From Clostridia bacterium (GTDB taxonomy: Bacteria > Bacillota > Clostridia > Oscillospirales > Acutalibacteraceae): a stretch of DNA of 64,000 nt. Location of the stretch: the NCBI GenBank assembly GCA_017622555.1, contig JAGAQV010000016.1, positions 1-64,000 on the forward strand. The letters run 5' to 3'. Of this stretch, positions 46,225 to 54,103 are shown in pieces (positions within the stretch are counted from its first letter, which is position 1; each line of letters opens with the position of its first letter). Made by a program: the position numbers and the translations under genes. The notes beneath the pieces were generated by a model. That model had not been told where the DNA came from. It did not search any database and saw nothing but the letters and a program-made list of their open reading frames with translations.

Positions 46225-47175
46225 ATGATAGAGATTGAAAAGCCCAGAATTGATACTGTCCAAATTACTGCTGACGGAAAATACGGCAAGTTTGTAATGG
46301 AACCCCTTGAACGTGGTTACGCTACAACACTTGGTAACAGCATGAGAAGAGTTCTTCTCTCAATTTTACCCGGTGCTGCTGTAACAGGCATTAAAATTGA
46401 CGGTGTTGTTCATGAATTTTCTACCATCCCCGGCGTTAAAGAGGATGTTACTGAAATTATTCTTAACATTAAAGGCATTATCGCAAAGCTTCACAGTGAC
46501 GATGTAAAGAAGGTTTACATTGAAGCTGAAGGCCCCTGTGTTGTAACTGCTGACTCTATTAAGGCTGATTCAGAGGTTGAAATTTTGAATCCCGAACTTT
46601 ATATTGCAACTCTTGACGAGGGTGCAAAGCTCAATATGGAGCTCACCATTGACAAGGGCCGTGGTTATGTTCCGGCTGATCAAAACAAACCCGCACAAAC
46701 TGTTGTTGGTTTCATTCCTGTTGACTCTATTTATACACCCGTTTTAAAGGCTAACTTCTCGGTTGATAACACCCGCGTTGGTAACGTTACCGATAAGGGC
46801 AAGTTAACGCTTGAGGTTTGGACCGACGGTTCTATCAGAGCTAACGAAGCCGTTTCAATGTCTGCCAAGGTTCTTATGGAACATCTTGAAATCTTCCTTG
46901 ACCTTACTGAAGGCGCAAGCGAAGCTGACAGCATTATGGCTGAAAAGAACAACAATGAAAAGGAAAAAGTTCTCGATTTAACAATCGACGAATTGGATCT
47001 ATCTGTACGTAGCTTCAACTGCTTAAAGCGTGCAGGTATCAATACTGTTGAAGACCTCATCAACAAGTCGGAAGAAGATATGATGAAGGTTAGAAACTTA
47101 GGTCGTAAATCACTTGAAGAGGTTATTGCAAAGCTTAATTCCTTTGGCTTTACTCTCAAGAAGGACGACGAATAA
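46225..47175 (+). CDS. rpoA: RNA polymerase subunit alpha
   Basis: A 316-residue subunit with the N-terminal dimerisation domain ([20 protein letters not shown] near residue 28) and a C-terminal DNA-binding domain ([20 protein letters not shown] near 256). An acidic linker rich in Asn, Glu and Lys separates them. The 81-base gap before it contains CCGTAC and GTACGG arms that can pair. A repeat element follows it directly. Confidence 0.97.
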   Translation: MIEIEKPRIDTVQITADGKYGKFVMEPLERGYATTLGNSMRRVLLSILPGAAVTGIKIDGVVHEFSTIPGVKEDVTEIILNIKGIIAKLHSDDVKKVYIEAEGPCVVTADSIKADSEVEILNPELYIATLDEGAKLNMELTIDKGRGYVPADQNKPAQTVVGFIPVDSIYTPVLKANFSVDNTRVGNVTDKGKLTLEVWTDGSIRANEAVSMSAKVLMEHLEIFLDLTEGASEADSIMAEKNNNEKEKVLDLTIDELDLSVRSFNCLKRAGINTVEDLINKSEEDMMKVRNLGRKSLEEVIAKLNSFGFTLKKDDE

Positions 47176-47179
47176 TATT

Positions 47180-47453
47180 TAGCCAAAGCATTTAAACTTA
47201 AAACAGCCTTAAAGGGCAGTTTTTAGGATGCTTTCGGCTCATTGTCCCCATAGGCAGTCGCCTTATGGGCTTCGCTTCACCAAAATCCTCACAAAAAATC
47301 GCGCCTTTAAGGTCGGTGAATTTTGTAGACAAAGGATTTTTTGATGGACGAGGCGAAAACACAGCAAATCCGTCGGATTTGCGAGTATTTTAACAAAGTC
47401 ACAACTAAAAATACTTGTTTCAAAATCTGATTCAAGTTTAAATGTTTTGGCTA
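47180..47453. repeat. 274-bp element with 20-bp terminal inverted repeats between rpoA and rplQ
   Basis: TAGCCAAAGCATTTAAACTT (47180-47199) and AAGTTTAAATGTTTTGGCTA (47434-47453) are inverted repeats with one mismatch. Inside are the hairpins CCCATAAGGC/GCCTATGGG-like (about 47248-47271) and CAAATCCG/CGGATTTG (about 47369-47386). There is no ORF of interest. The left end lies five bases after the rpoA stop and the right end abuts the rplQ Shine-Dalgarno. It looks like a miniature inverted-repeat element or a large folded RNA in the operon. Confidence 0.8.
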
Positions 47454-47467
47454 AGGAGTGAATAGAT

Positions 47468-47809
47468 ATGCCAGGTACCCGTAAACTCGGAAGAACCAGT
47501 GATCATAGAACTGCTATGCTTCGTGCTATGGTAACCTTCTTGCTCGAAAACGGTAAAATCGAAACAACCGTTACTCGTGCTAAGGAAGTTCGTTCTATGA
47601 CAGAGAAGTATATTACACTCGCTAAAGAAAATAACCTTCACAATAAGCGTCAGGCTTTGGCTTTCATTACTAAGGAAGATGTTGTTAAAAAGTTATTTGA
47701 CGAAATCGCTCCCAAGTATGCAGACGTTAACGGTGGTTATTGCAGAATCATCAAAACAGGTCCCCGTCGTGGCGACGCTGCTGAGATGGCAATTATCGAG
47801 TTAATCTAA
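47468..47809 (+). CDS. rplQ: 50S ribosomal protein L17
   Basis: A 113-residue protein, [19 protein letters not shown] at the start and [15 protein letters not shown] at the end. It lies near the tunnel exit and is the last gene of the superoperon. Its AAGGAGTG begins exactly at the right end of the inverted-repeat element, so the insertion kept translation signals intact. Confidence 0.97.
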   Translation: MPGTRKLGRTSDHRTAMLRAMVTFLLENGKIETTVTRAKEVRSMTEKYITLAKENNLHNKRQALAFITKEDVVKKLFDEIAPKYADVNGGYCRIIKTGPRRGDAAEMAIIELI

Positions 47810-47906
47810 TTTCTCTGATTTTTAGTACTCACATTGTCATTTGCAAGGAAAAATTCTTGCATAGGCGCCGATAATGTGTGCACTAAAACACGAAAAAAAG
47901 AATAAA

Positions 47907-47933
47907 GACCTTCGGGGTAGCTCCCCGAAGGTC
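47907..47933 (+). terminator. Terminator of the ribosomal superoperon
   Basis: GACCTTCGGGG / CCCCGAAGGTC, an 11-bp GC-rich stem, lies about 100 bases after rplQ. The intervening sequence holds only a weak inverted repeat. Confidence 0.88.
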
Positions 47934-47972
47934 TAAAATTCAGAAAAACTTTTTAAAAAAGTTAAAAAAGGG

Positions 47973-48001
47973 TTGCATTAAACGCACCTTTTGTGTATAA
48001 T
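47973..48001 (+). promoter_or_regulatory. Promoter of tRNA-fMet
   Basis: TTGCAT (47973-47978), 17 bases, TATAAT (47996-48001), about 25 bases before the tRNA. Confidence 0.8.
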
Positions 48002-48026
48002 AATATTAGTAAGAAAACTTAAATAT

Positions 48027-48102
<76 letters not shown>

Positions 48103-48110
48103 CAAAATCT

Positions 48111-48131
48111 CAGATACCCGAAGGGTGTCTG
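48111..48131 (+). terminator. Terminator of tRNA-fMet
   Basis: CAGATACCC / GGGTGTCTG (one G-T pair) with loop GAA, followed by ATATTTTTC. Confidence 0.85.
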
Positions 48132-48176
48132 ATATTTTTCTTGTTATGATGAAAGACTCAAATTAAGTGATATCAA

Positions 48177-48361
48177 GGGTTATGAGCCCGACCGGGCGAA
48201 TAACTCGAAGGGTGAGGTGGTAGTGAATGACAGTCTGGCAGACTGTCAGAGCCACCGAGCTGACCGCAGTATTTTCTCCGCAGAGAAAATACAAGACCGT
48301 TGGTTCAAGTCCTTCCTCCGCAACCAAAAACGAAAACAGTCACCTAAAAGGTGGCTGTTTT
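48177..48361 (+). repeat. tRNA-fMet-derived repeat, copy 1
   Basis: A 39-base motif (48177-48215) begins with the reverse complement of the tRNA anticodon arm. A hairpin-rich filler follows, with GACAGTCTG/CAGACTGTC inside GGTGG/CCACC and with GTATTTTCTC/GAGAAAATAC. At 48298-48326 there is an exact 29-base copy of the tRNA-fMet 3' half, from CGTTGG to CCA. A terminator hairpin AAAACAGTCACCT/AGGTGGCTGTTTT ends it (48333-48361). No intact 5' half of the tRNA is seen. Confidence 0.85.
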
Positions 48362-48402
48362 CATTTTTTATTATGAAAGAAAGATTTAAAGTTTTTGGCT
48401 TC

Positions 48403-48730
48403 GGGTTATGAGCCCGACCGGGCGAATAACTCGAAGGGTGACGTCGCGACCGCCGCCAGTGGCGGAAGAAGGGAACGTAAGGAAGCGCCGCGGTCGACAA
48501 GTGCGCCACGCTCCAAGTGGGCGCACTGTCGGGCACCGCAAGAGGAGGGAATTTGGCAAATAGAGGTATCATATTAACAAATATATCTTTAACAATGTTA
48601 CCGTTGGTTCAAGATCTCGGCTGCCGCCTCGGTCGGTGCTTCTGTGCTGCGCACAGAGGTGTCCGCAGGACACCCACACCCTTCCTCCGCAACCAAAAAC
48701 GAAAACAGTTGCCTTTTAGTCGGCTGTTTT
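48403..48730 (+). repeat. tRNA-fMet-derived repeat, copy 2
   Basis: The same 39-base motif (48403-48441) recurs without change. A GC-rich, hairpin-rich filler follows, including AGTGCGCC/GGGCGCACT. The tRNA 3' half is split here: CGTTGGTTCAAG at 48602-48613, then 66 foreign bases with CTGTG/CACAG and GGTGTCC/GGACACC hairpins, then CCTTCCTCCGCAACCA at 48680-48695. The A-rich tail and terminator (48702-48730) match copy 1. No protein gene is supported between 48103 and 48798. Confidence 0.85.
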
Positions 48731-48739
48731 GTCTTTCCA

Positions 48740-48768
48740 TTGAAAAAGCCTTTAAATTATGATATAAT
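48740..48768 (+). promoter_or_regulatory. Promoter of the barnase-like gene
   Basis: TTGAAA (48740-48745), 17 bases, TATAAT (48763-48768). Confidence 0.85.
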
Positions 48769-48798
48769 AAATAAAAATTTTTCAATAAGGTGAACGGA

Positions 48799-49980
48799 AT
48801 GTTTTTAAAACGCTTGGCGGTTATTGTTATTACCTTGGTTATGCTGATTCAGTTGACCGCCTGTAAGCAGAAATTAAATGATTCTCCTGTCAATAAACCT
48901 GTGGAGTCTACAACCTCGCAAACGACAAGCGAGGAAGAAATACATAATGAAAGTAATTCTCAAACCAGTAATGTCAGTAATGATAAAAAAGACGAAACGT
49001 CTTCTGAAAATAATCAGAAGGTCGAAAATTCAAATCAAGACGATAATGATAATTTAAGTACAGAGAATTCAAAACCGAATAGCGATAAAAACACTGACGT
49101 TGAAGTCCCGAAGCAAGACGACAATAAAAGCGAACCCGAAATTAGCTGCGTTCATGGTGAGGGTGACCCATACCGAAGCGTAAGTAAAGCGGAATTTTAT
49201 GCCAATTATGAAACAGCGTGCTGTAATTTGGATGCGTCATATCGTTCTAAGCACGGGCTATTGTCGGGAAGCTTTCAGGTTCCGGGGCAGTATGTAGAGG
49301 AAAGCAAAAACCGCCCTATGAGTAGTGGAAAATACGTGAGAAATACTGCAACCTACTATCTTGATAACGGTAACACATACATAGTTGTAGATGCTCGTGG
49401 TAAAGAGGTATTGCGAATTCACAAAGCGGGTGGGTATATTACCCTTGAGGAAGTTGCGGCATATATGTATGCCTTTGGCGGTAGCGGTCAAATACCGGCT
49501 AATTATACTTCGAAAAAAAGTGGTAAACCTAGCAATAGTATTTGGGGCGAATACCTGCGTGTTAATCATTCTTATTTCAGCGGTGATACTGATAAATACC
49601 CCTATGAGCCTGTGCTGCCCGATATTTCGGGTTGTGGCGGTAAGCTGCAATATTATGAAATGGATATAGGCACTACCGGCACTGTGACACCCGGCTATGC
49701 GGCAAAGCCGTATATACAGGGTAATACAATTAACCGTGGCGCCGCAAGAATTGTGTATGCAAGGCAAGACCTTAACGGCAACGGCAGTTATGAGAAAAAC
49801 GAGGTTTATCTTTTTTATACCCATAACCACTATAACGATTTCAGAGAGTATTTGAATTACTTTGGTGGTTGGGGTGAAATGTTTGGTAACGTGACGGGCG
49901 GCGGTGCTTATAGCAGTAAAACGAATTATAACCCAACACCGTACGTTAAGACTGCATATAAGAATTTTGTGTTGCAGTAA
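48799..49980 (+). CDS. Secreted lipoprotein with barnase-like ribonuclease domain
   Basis: The 393-residue product has a lipoprotein signal (LIQLTAC, Cys22) and a long low-complexity Ser/Asn/Asp/Glu/Lys linker (about 23-118). The C-terminal domain resembles barnase-type guanyl-specific ribonucleases. EEVAAYMYAFG followed by IPANYTSKK matches the barnase N-terminal helix and loop. YYEMDI gives the general base Glu287, ARIVYA gives Arg317, and THNHYNDF gives the general acid His344. It would cleave RNA outside the cell. No barstar-like inhibitor gene is adjacent, as expected if the enzyme is folded only after export. I chose ATG 48799, eight bases after AAGGTG, over GTG 48790. The assignment rests on motif reading alone. 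Confidence 0.75.
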   Translation: MFLKRLAVIVITLVMLIQLTACKQKLNDSPVNKPVESTTSQTTSEEEIHNESNSQTSNVSNDKKDETSSENNQKVENSNQDDNDNLSTENSKPNSDKNTDVEVPKQDDNKSEPEISCVHGEGDPYRSVSKAEFYANYETACCNLDASYRSKHGLLSGSFQVPGQYVEESKNRPMSSGKYVRNTATYYLDNGNTYIVVDARGKEVLRIHKAGGYITLEEVAAYMYAFGGSGQIPANYTSKKSGKPSNSIWGEYLRVNHSYFSGDTDKYPYEPVLPDISGCGGKLQYYEMDIGTTGTVTPGYAAKPYIQGNTINRGAARIVYARQDLNGNGSYEKNEVYLFYTHNHYNDFREYLNYFGGWGEMFGNVTGGGAYSSKTNYNPTPYVKTAYKNFVLQ

Positions 49981-49990
49981 GAGGGTAAGT

Positions 49991-50119
49991 ATGGTTATTC
50001 TTATTATTGGTGTATCGCACATGAAAAGCCAGCCCTTGCCCAAAAGCTATTCAAATCGAAGCTATTTGCTAAAAAAACAGTTACTTTATATGAACAAGTC
50101 CAGTAAAAACGGACAATAG
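49991..50119 (+). other. Short AT-rich stretch with weak ORF remnants
   Basis: Between the barnase-like gene and its terminator is about 130 bases with a 42-codon frame starting ATG 49991 after GAGGG. An overlapping frame has a more protein-like composition (HEKPALAQKLFKSKLFAKK) but no start. Neither is recognised; this is probably a gene remnant. The 100 bases after the terminator hold only the next promoter. Confidence 0.3.
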
Positions 50120-50120
50120 A

Positions 50121-50173
50121 AAAAAGAACCCCCTATGGTAGAATATAAAAATCTACCATAGGGGGTTCTTTTT
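50121..50173 (+). terminator. Terminator after the barnase-like gene
   Basis: A 22-bp perfect stem (AAAAAGAACCCCCTATGGTA.. paired with its complement, 50121-50142 / 50152-50173) and a nine-base A-rich loop. Confidence 0.92.
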
Positions 50174-50213
50174 GGTGACTGCTTTTATATTATTAGGGTT
50201 TATTGTAAATATA

Positions 50214-50242
50214 TAGACAAATTTATGTTTTTATGGTATAAT
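50214..50242 (+). promoter_or_regulatory. Promoter of the dlt-like envelope operon
   Basis: TAGACA (50214-50219), 17 bases, TATAAT (50237-50242) with TGG as an extended -10. Confidence 0.8.
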
Positions 50243-50280
50243 GTAACAAATTATGTGCAAATTTTTGGAGGCGTAAAAAT

Positions 50281-51555
50281 ATGCAAGAATCAGCCGAACA
50301 GCGCAAGGGGCTTCAAACCAAATATATTGTGCTTATTACTATTATTGCATCGCTTTTAATAATAGGCTGTGTTGTTATTGCTTTGATATCTAACAGCTAT
50401 AGCAAAGTAATAAAAAGAGAGCTAACCGTTGAAGCTGGTGCACAAAGTGTTTCGTTAGATGATTTTATAATTCAAAACAAGAAAAATTCAGATATAAGCA
50501 TGCTTACAAAATTATCTGACATTGACCTTAATGTACCTGGAACGTATACCGTTAAAATTAAGTGCGATCGCTTAAAAATTAAGTGCAAGCTTATAGTTGA
50601 TGATACCGTGGCGCCCACCGCTACACCTGTGGAAAACACTGTATTAAAGGGTGAAGAATTAGCGGCAGAAAAATTTGTTCAGAACATAATCGACGTTACA
50701 AAGGTTACAGCTATGTTTAAGAACAAGCCTGATTTTGAAAAGGTTGGTAAGCAGGACGTTACAATTATTCTTAAGGACACATCTTTAAACCAGACTGAAA
50801 TTGTTGCTGCACTTACCGTTGTTGAAGATACAATTGCGCCTGAAATTATAGGCGTTAAGAATATTAGTGTGTATGTGGGCGGTACCATAAACTACCGTAA
50901 AAACATATCCCTTAAGGATGATTATGACCAAAACCCAACCTTAACGGTTGACAGCAGTGAGGTTGATATTAGTAAAGAGGGAAGCTATACAGTAAAATAC
51001 ACAGCCACTGACTCGGCAGGTAATGTGGCAACTAAAACTGCAACGGTTATCGTAAGCCGACAGGTTAACACCAATGAGGATAAACGACTTGCTGCAGTTG
51101 AGCTTGCTGACAACCTTATTAAAAAAATTATAAAAGACGGTATGACCCCAAAGGAAAAGGTGACCGCTATATATAACTGGGCAAGAAGAAATATGCGATA
51201 CACAGGAAAGTCTGATAAATCGGACTATAGCGTAGAAGCATATAACGCTTTGAAAACATATTCGGGTGACTGCTTTAGTTATTTTTCGGCCACAAAGCTT
51301 ATGTTTGAACGCCTTGGCATAGCTAATATTGACGTTGCAAAGGTTAAAAACTACAGTAACGACAGCAACCATTTCTGGAGCCTTGTAAGTATTGACGGTG
51401 GTCAAACCTACTATCATTTTGATGCCACACCAAGAAAGGGTCCGGGGGATGACTTCTGCCTTGTGACAGACGCCTTCCTTGACGCTTATTCTAATTCACA
51501 CGGAAAGTCACACAACAGGGATATGTCACTTTACCCTGCAACACCTACTGAATGA
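50281..51555 (+). CDS. Membrane-anchored Ig-domain protein with transglutaminase-like domain
   Basis: The 424-residue protein has a short cytoplasmic start, one membrane anchor (about 16-38) and several beta-rich Ig-like repeats (DUF5011 type; VEDTIAPEIIGV.. near 180-190 and KYTATDSAGNVATKTATVIVS in parts near 240). The C-terminal transglutaminase-like domain has a visible triad: Cys331 in SGDCFSYF, His364 in SNHFWSL and Asp381 in HFDATP. It would face the wall. Relatives act as proteases, amidases or cross-linking enzymes. Its stop overlaps the racemase start by four bases (ATGA), so it belongs to the same operon. Confidence 0.88.
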   Translation: MQESAEQRKGLQTKYIVLITIIASLLIIGCVVIALISNSYSKVIKRELTVEAGAQSVSLDDFIIQNKKNSDISMLTKLSDIDLNVPGTYTVKIKCDRLKIKCKLIVDDTVAPTATPVENTVLKGEELAAEKFVQNIIDVTKVTAMFKNKPDFEKVGKQDVTIILKDTSLNQTEIVAALTVVEDTIAPEIIGVKNISVYVGGTINYRKNISLKDDYDQNPTLTVDSSEVDISKEGSYTVKYTATDSAGNVATKTATVIVSRQVNTNEDKRLAAVELADNLIKKIIKDGMTPKEKVTAIYNWARRNMRYTGKSDKSDYSVEAYNALKTYSGDCFSYFSATKLMFERLGIANIDVAKVKNYSNDSNHFWSLVSIDGGQTYYHFDATPRKGPGDDFCLVTDAFLDAYSNSHGKSHNRDMSLYPATPTE

Positions 51556-52295
51556 TAAAAATGGATATGATGAATAAAACTATTTTGGGCGTTATCGGCG
51601 GACTTGGCCCAATAGCAACCTCTCATTTTATGGAGCTTGTTATTAAAATGACTAAAGCCGAAACCGACCAAGAACATTTGGATATGATTATTTATAATTG
51701 CCCCTCCGTTCCGGACAGGACAAGCTACATACTGGATAATTCTAAGCCCAGTCCCTTGCCCGAAATTATACGCATAGGAAAGGCGTTGGCTGAGCAGGGC
51801 ACAAGTTATGTTTCTATACCCTGTATTACTGCACACTGTTTTTACGACCAATTAACACGTGAAATTCCTTTGCCGATTATAAACATAGTAACCGAAACGG
51901 TGGCGCACCTTAAGCAAAACAACATTCACCGTGTGGGTATTATGGCAACTGACGGTACCATAAGCGCGAAGCTTTTACAAAACGAGCTTAATGCCAACCA
52001 AATGACAGCTGTTCTTCCAAGCGCTGAACGCCAAAAAGACGTTATGTCTTTAATTTACGATTGCGTAAAGGCTGACAAACCTGTTGATATGGAAAAATTT
52101 AATGCAATAAAGCATGAGCTTAAAGAACAGGGCGCGGAAACGATTGTTTTGGGCTGTACCGAGCTATCTTTAATAAAGCGTGACTATGATATCGGGGCAG
52201 ACTTCATAGACGCAATGGAGGTTTTGGCTCAGCAATCCGTTTTAAAATGCGGCCGCAGTATAAAGGACGAATACCGTTGTTTAATTACTAAATAA
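51552..52295 (+). CDS. Aspartate/glutamate racemase family protein
   Basis: The 247-residue enzyme has VIGGLGPIAT near residue 14 and two catalytic cysteines: Cys91 in PCITAH (PCNTAH in most relatives) and Cys202 in LGCTELSL. The family interconverts L- and D-Asp or Glu without a cofactor; Ile in place of the usual Asn beside the first Cys may change the substrate. Several Met codons occur at the start, and MNKTILGVIGG at 51570 could be the true N-terminus. Its place directly before adenylation and carrier genes suggests it supplies the D-amino acid for them. Confidence 0.85.
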   Translation: MIKMDMMNKTILGVIGGLGPIATSHFMELVIKMTKAETDQEHLDMIIYNCPSVPDRTSYILDNSKPSPLPEIIRIGKALAEQGTSYVSIPCITAHCFYDQLTREIPLPIINIVTETVAHLKQNNIHRVGIMATDGTISAKLLQNELNANQMTAVLPSAERQKDVMSLIYDCVKADKPVDMEKFNAIKHELKEQGAETIVLGCTELSLIKRDYDIGADFIDAMEVLAQQSVLKCGRSIKDEYRCLITK

Positions 52296-52326
52296 AGATA
52301 CGTCTATTGAGGAGGCATAAAGCAAT

Positions 52327-53841
52327 ATGCAAACAAACGTATTGGAATATCTTGAAAAAACCGTTGTACGTCTTCCCGAAAAAGTGGCTTTTGCCAATGA
52401 GGTAGAGGGGCTTACATTTAAGCAGGTTTATGACCAAGCCCGTGCGGTAGGAAGCTTTTTGCACAGCAAGAATTTTTATAACAAGCCTGTTGTTGTGTTT
52501 ATGAAAAAGCACCCTAATACAATAACCGCCTTTTTTGGCGTTATATATTCGGGCAACTATTATGTTCCGCTTGACGAGGAAATGCCACGTCACCGTATTG
52601 AGCTGATTTTTGAAACACTTAAGCCTCAAGCTATTATTTGTGACGAGGATACACGCGAAATAGTTAACACCTTTAATTTTGACGGCGAGGCTTATCTTTA
52701 CAGTGATATCTCAAAGTCAAAAATTGATGATGTGGCTTTAAATCAAATTCGTGACAGGCAAATTGACACCGACCCCATCTATATTGTTTTTACTTCGGGT
52801 TCAACGGGTATTCCTAAGGGCGTTATGGCCTGCCACCGTTCCGTAATAGATTATATTGAGCATCTTTGCGACGTGCTTAAATTTGATGAGGATACCGTTT
52901 TTGGCAATCAAACTCCGCTTTATTTTGATGCCTGCCTTAAGGAAGTTTACCCAACCTTAAAGTACGGCGCAACCACCTATATAATTCCGAAACAGCTTTT
53001 TATGTTCCCTATAAAGCTTGTTGAATTTTTAAATCAGTTTAAAATTAACACGGTTTGTTGGGTTGTTTCGGCGCTTACAATGATTTCGGCCTTCCGCACC
53101 TTTGAAACCGTAATACCGCAGTATCTTCGCACTATTGCATTCGCAAGCGAGGTATTTCCAATTAAACAGTTTAATTTGTGGAAAGCGGCTTTACCTAATG
53201 CCCGTTTTATAAATTTGTATGGTCCTACTGAGGTAACGGGTATATGCTGTTATTACGAGGTTGACCGTGAATTCGGTCTTGACGAAACCATGCCCGTTGG
53301 CCGCCCCTTTAAAAACACAGATATTATTTTGCTTGATGAAAACAATAAGGTTCCCGCACAGGGTGAACAGGGAGAAATTTGTGTTCGTGGAACTTGTCTT
53401 ACCTTGGGTTATTACAAGAACAAGGAAAAAACAGACGAAGCCTTTGTTCAAAACCCGCTTAATGACTTGTATCCTGAGCTTATTTACCGCACGGGCGATA
53501 TTGGTAAGTACAATGAACGTGGCGAGCTTGTATTTATGTCCCGAAAGGATTACCAAATCAAGCATATGGGACATAGAATTGAGCTTGGCGAAATTGAAGT
53601 TATTGTAAATATGCACCCCGCTGTTTCAACCGCTTGTTGTATATTTGATAACGATAAGAAGAAAATAATTTTATACTATGTTGGCGATATTGATACCAAA
53701 GAAATAACTACCTATATCAAGGAAAAGCTTCCTCGTTATATGGTGCCGAATTTGGTTAAGCAGCTTGAAACAATGCCGCTTACTCCAAACGGAAAAATTA
53801 ACCGCGCATTACTTAAAGAACAATATTTGCAAAGCAAGTAA
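52327..53841 (+). CDS. Amino-acid adenylating enzyme, DltA-like
   Basis: This 504-residue stand-alone adenylation protein has the size of DltA. Core motifs are visible: VFTSGSTGIPKGVM (A3), YFDACLKEVYPTL (A4, with the Asp that holds the substrate amino group), NLYGPTEVTG (A5), YRTGDIGKY (A7), RIELGEIE (A8) and PNGKINR (A10). It would activate an amino acid with ATP and load it on the carrier protein encoded next. DltA uses D-alanine; the adjacent racemase raises the chance of another D-amino acid here. GAGGAGG precedes the ATG. Confidence 0.85.
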   Translation: MQTNVLEYLEKTVVRLPEKVAFANEVEGLTFKQVYDQARAVGSFLHSKNFYNKPVVVFMKKHPNTITAFFGVIYSGNYYVPLDEEMPRHRIELIFETLKPQAIICDEDTREIVNTFNFDGEAYLYSDISKSKIDDVALNQIRDRQIDTDPIYIVFTSGSTGIPKGVMACHRSVIDYIEHLCDVLKFDEDTVFGNQTPLYFDACLKEVYPTLKYGATTYIIPKQLFMFPIKLVEFLNQFKINTVCWVVSALTMISAFRTFETVIPQYLRTIAFASEVFPIKQFNLWKAALPNARFINLYGPTEVTGICCYYEVDREFGLDETMPVGRPFKNTDIILLDENNKVPAQGEQGEICVRGTCLTLGYYKNKEKTDEAFVQNPLNDLYPELIYRTGDIGKYNERGELVFMSRKDYQIKHMGHRIELGEIEVIVNMHPAVSTACCIFDNDKKKIILYYVGDIDTKEITTYIKEKLPRYMVPNLVKQLETMPLTPNGKINRALLKEQYLQSK

Positions 53842-53854
53842 GGGAGAAATAAAA

Positions 53855-54082
53855 ATGGAAGAATTATTAGAAATTTTATGCGAATTACACCCCGATGTAG
53901 ATTTTGAAAGCTGCACAACACTTATTGATGATAAGGTGCTTGATTCCTTTGATATCGTTACACTTGTTGCAGAAATAGACGACAAATTCAGTGTTGCTAT
54001 TCCCGCAGGTGAGCTTGTTCCCGAAAACTTTAACTCGGCACAGGCAATTTACGCTCTTATTGAAAAATTAGAAAACGAATAA
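53855..54082 (+). CDS. Acyl/aminoacyl carrier protein, DltC-like
   Basis: This 75-residue acidic carrier protein has a phosphopantetheine attachment site at Ser31 in KVLDSFDIVTL, matching the LDS(F/M) context of DltC. It would receive the activated amino acid from the adenylating enzyme and present it to the membrane acyltransferase. The ATG at 53855 lies 11 bases after AGGGAGA and 13 bases after the preceding stop; longer readings into the previous gene are rejected. Confidence 0.88.
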   Translation: MEELLEILCELHPDVDFESCTTLIDDKVLDSFDIVTLVAEIDDKFSVAIPAGELVPENFNSAQAIYALIEKLENE

Positions 54083-54103
54083 AAATCTTTTTAAGAGGTT
54101 ATT

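Noticed and set aside
47180-47453. Complete insertion sequence
   Set aside because: There is no transposase frame in 274 bases, so at most it is a non-autonomous element.
48103-48735. Second and third functional tRNA-Met genes
   Set aside because: Only 3' halves are present. No acceptor 5' strand or D arm can be found, and the second copy has its T arm interrupted.
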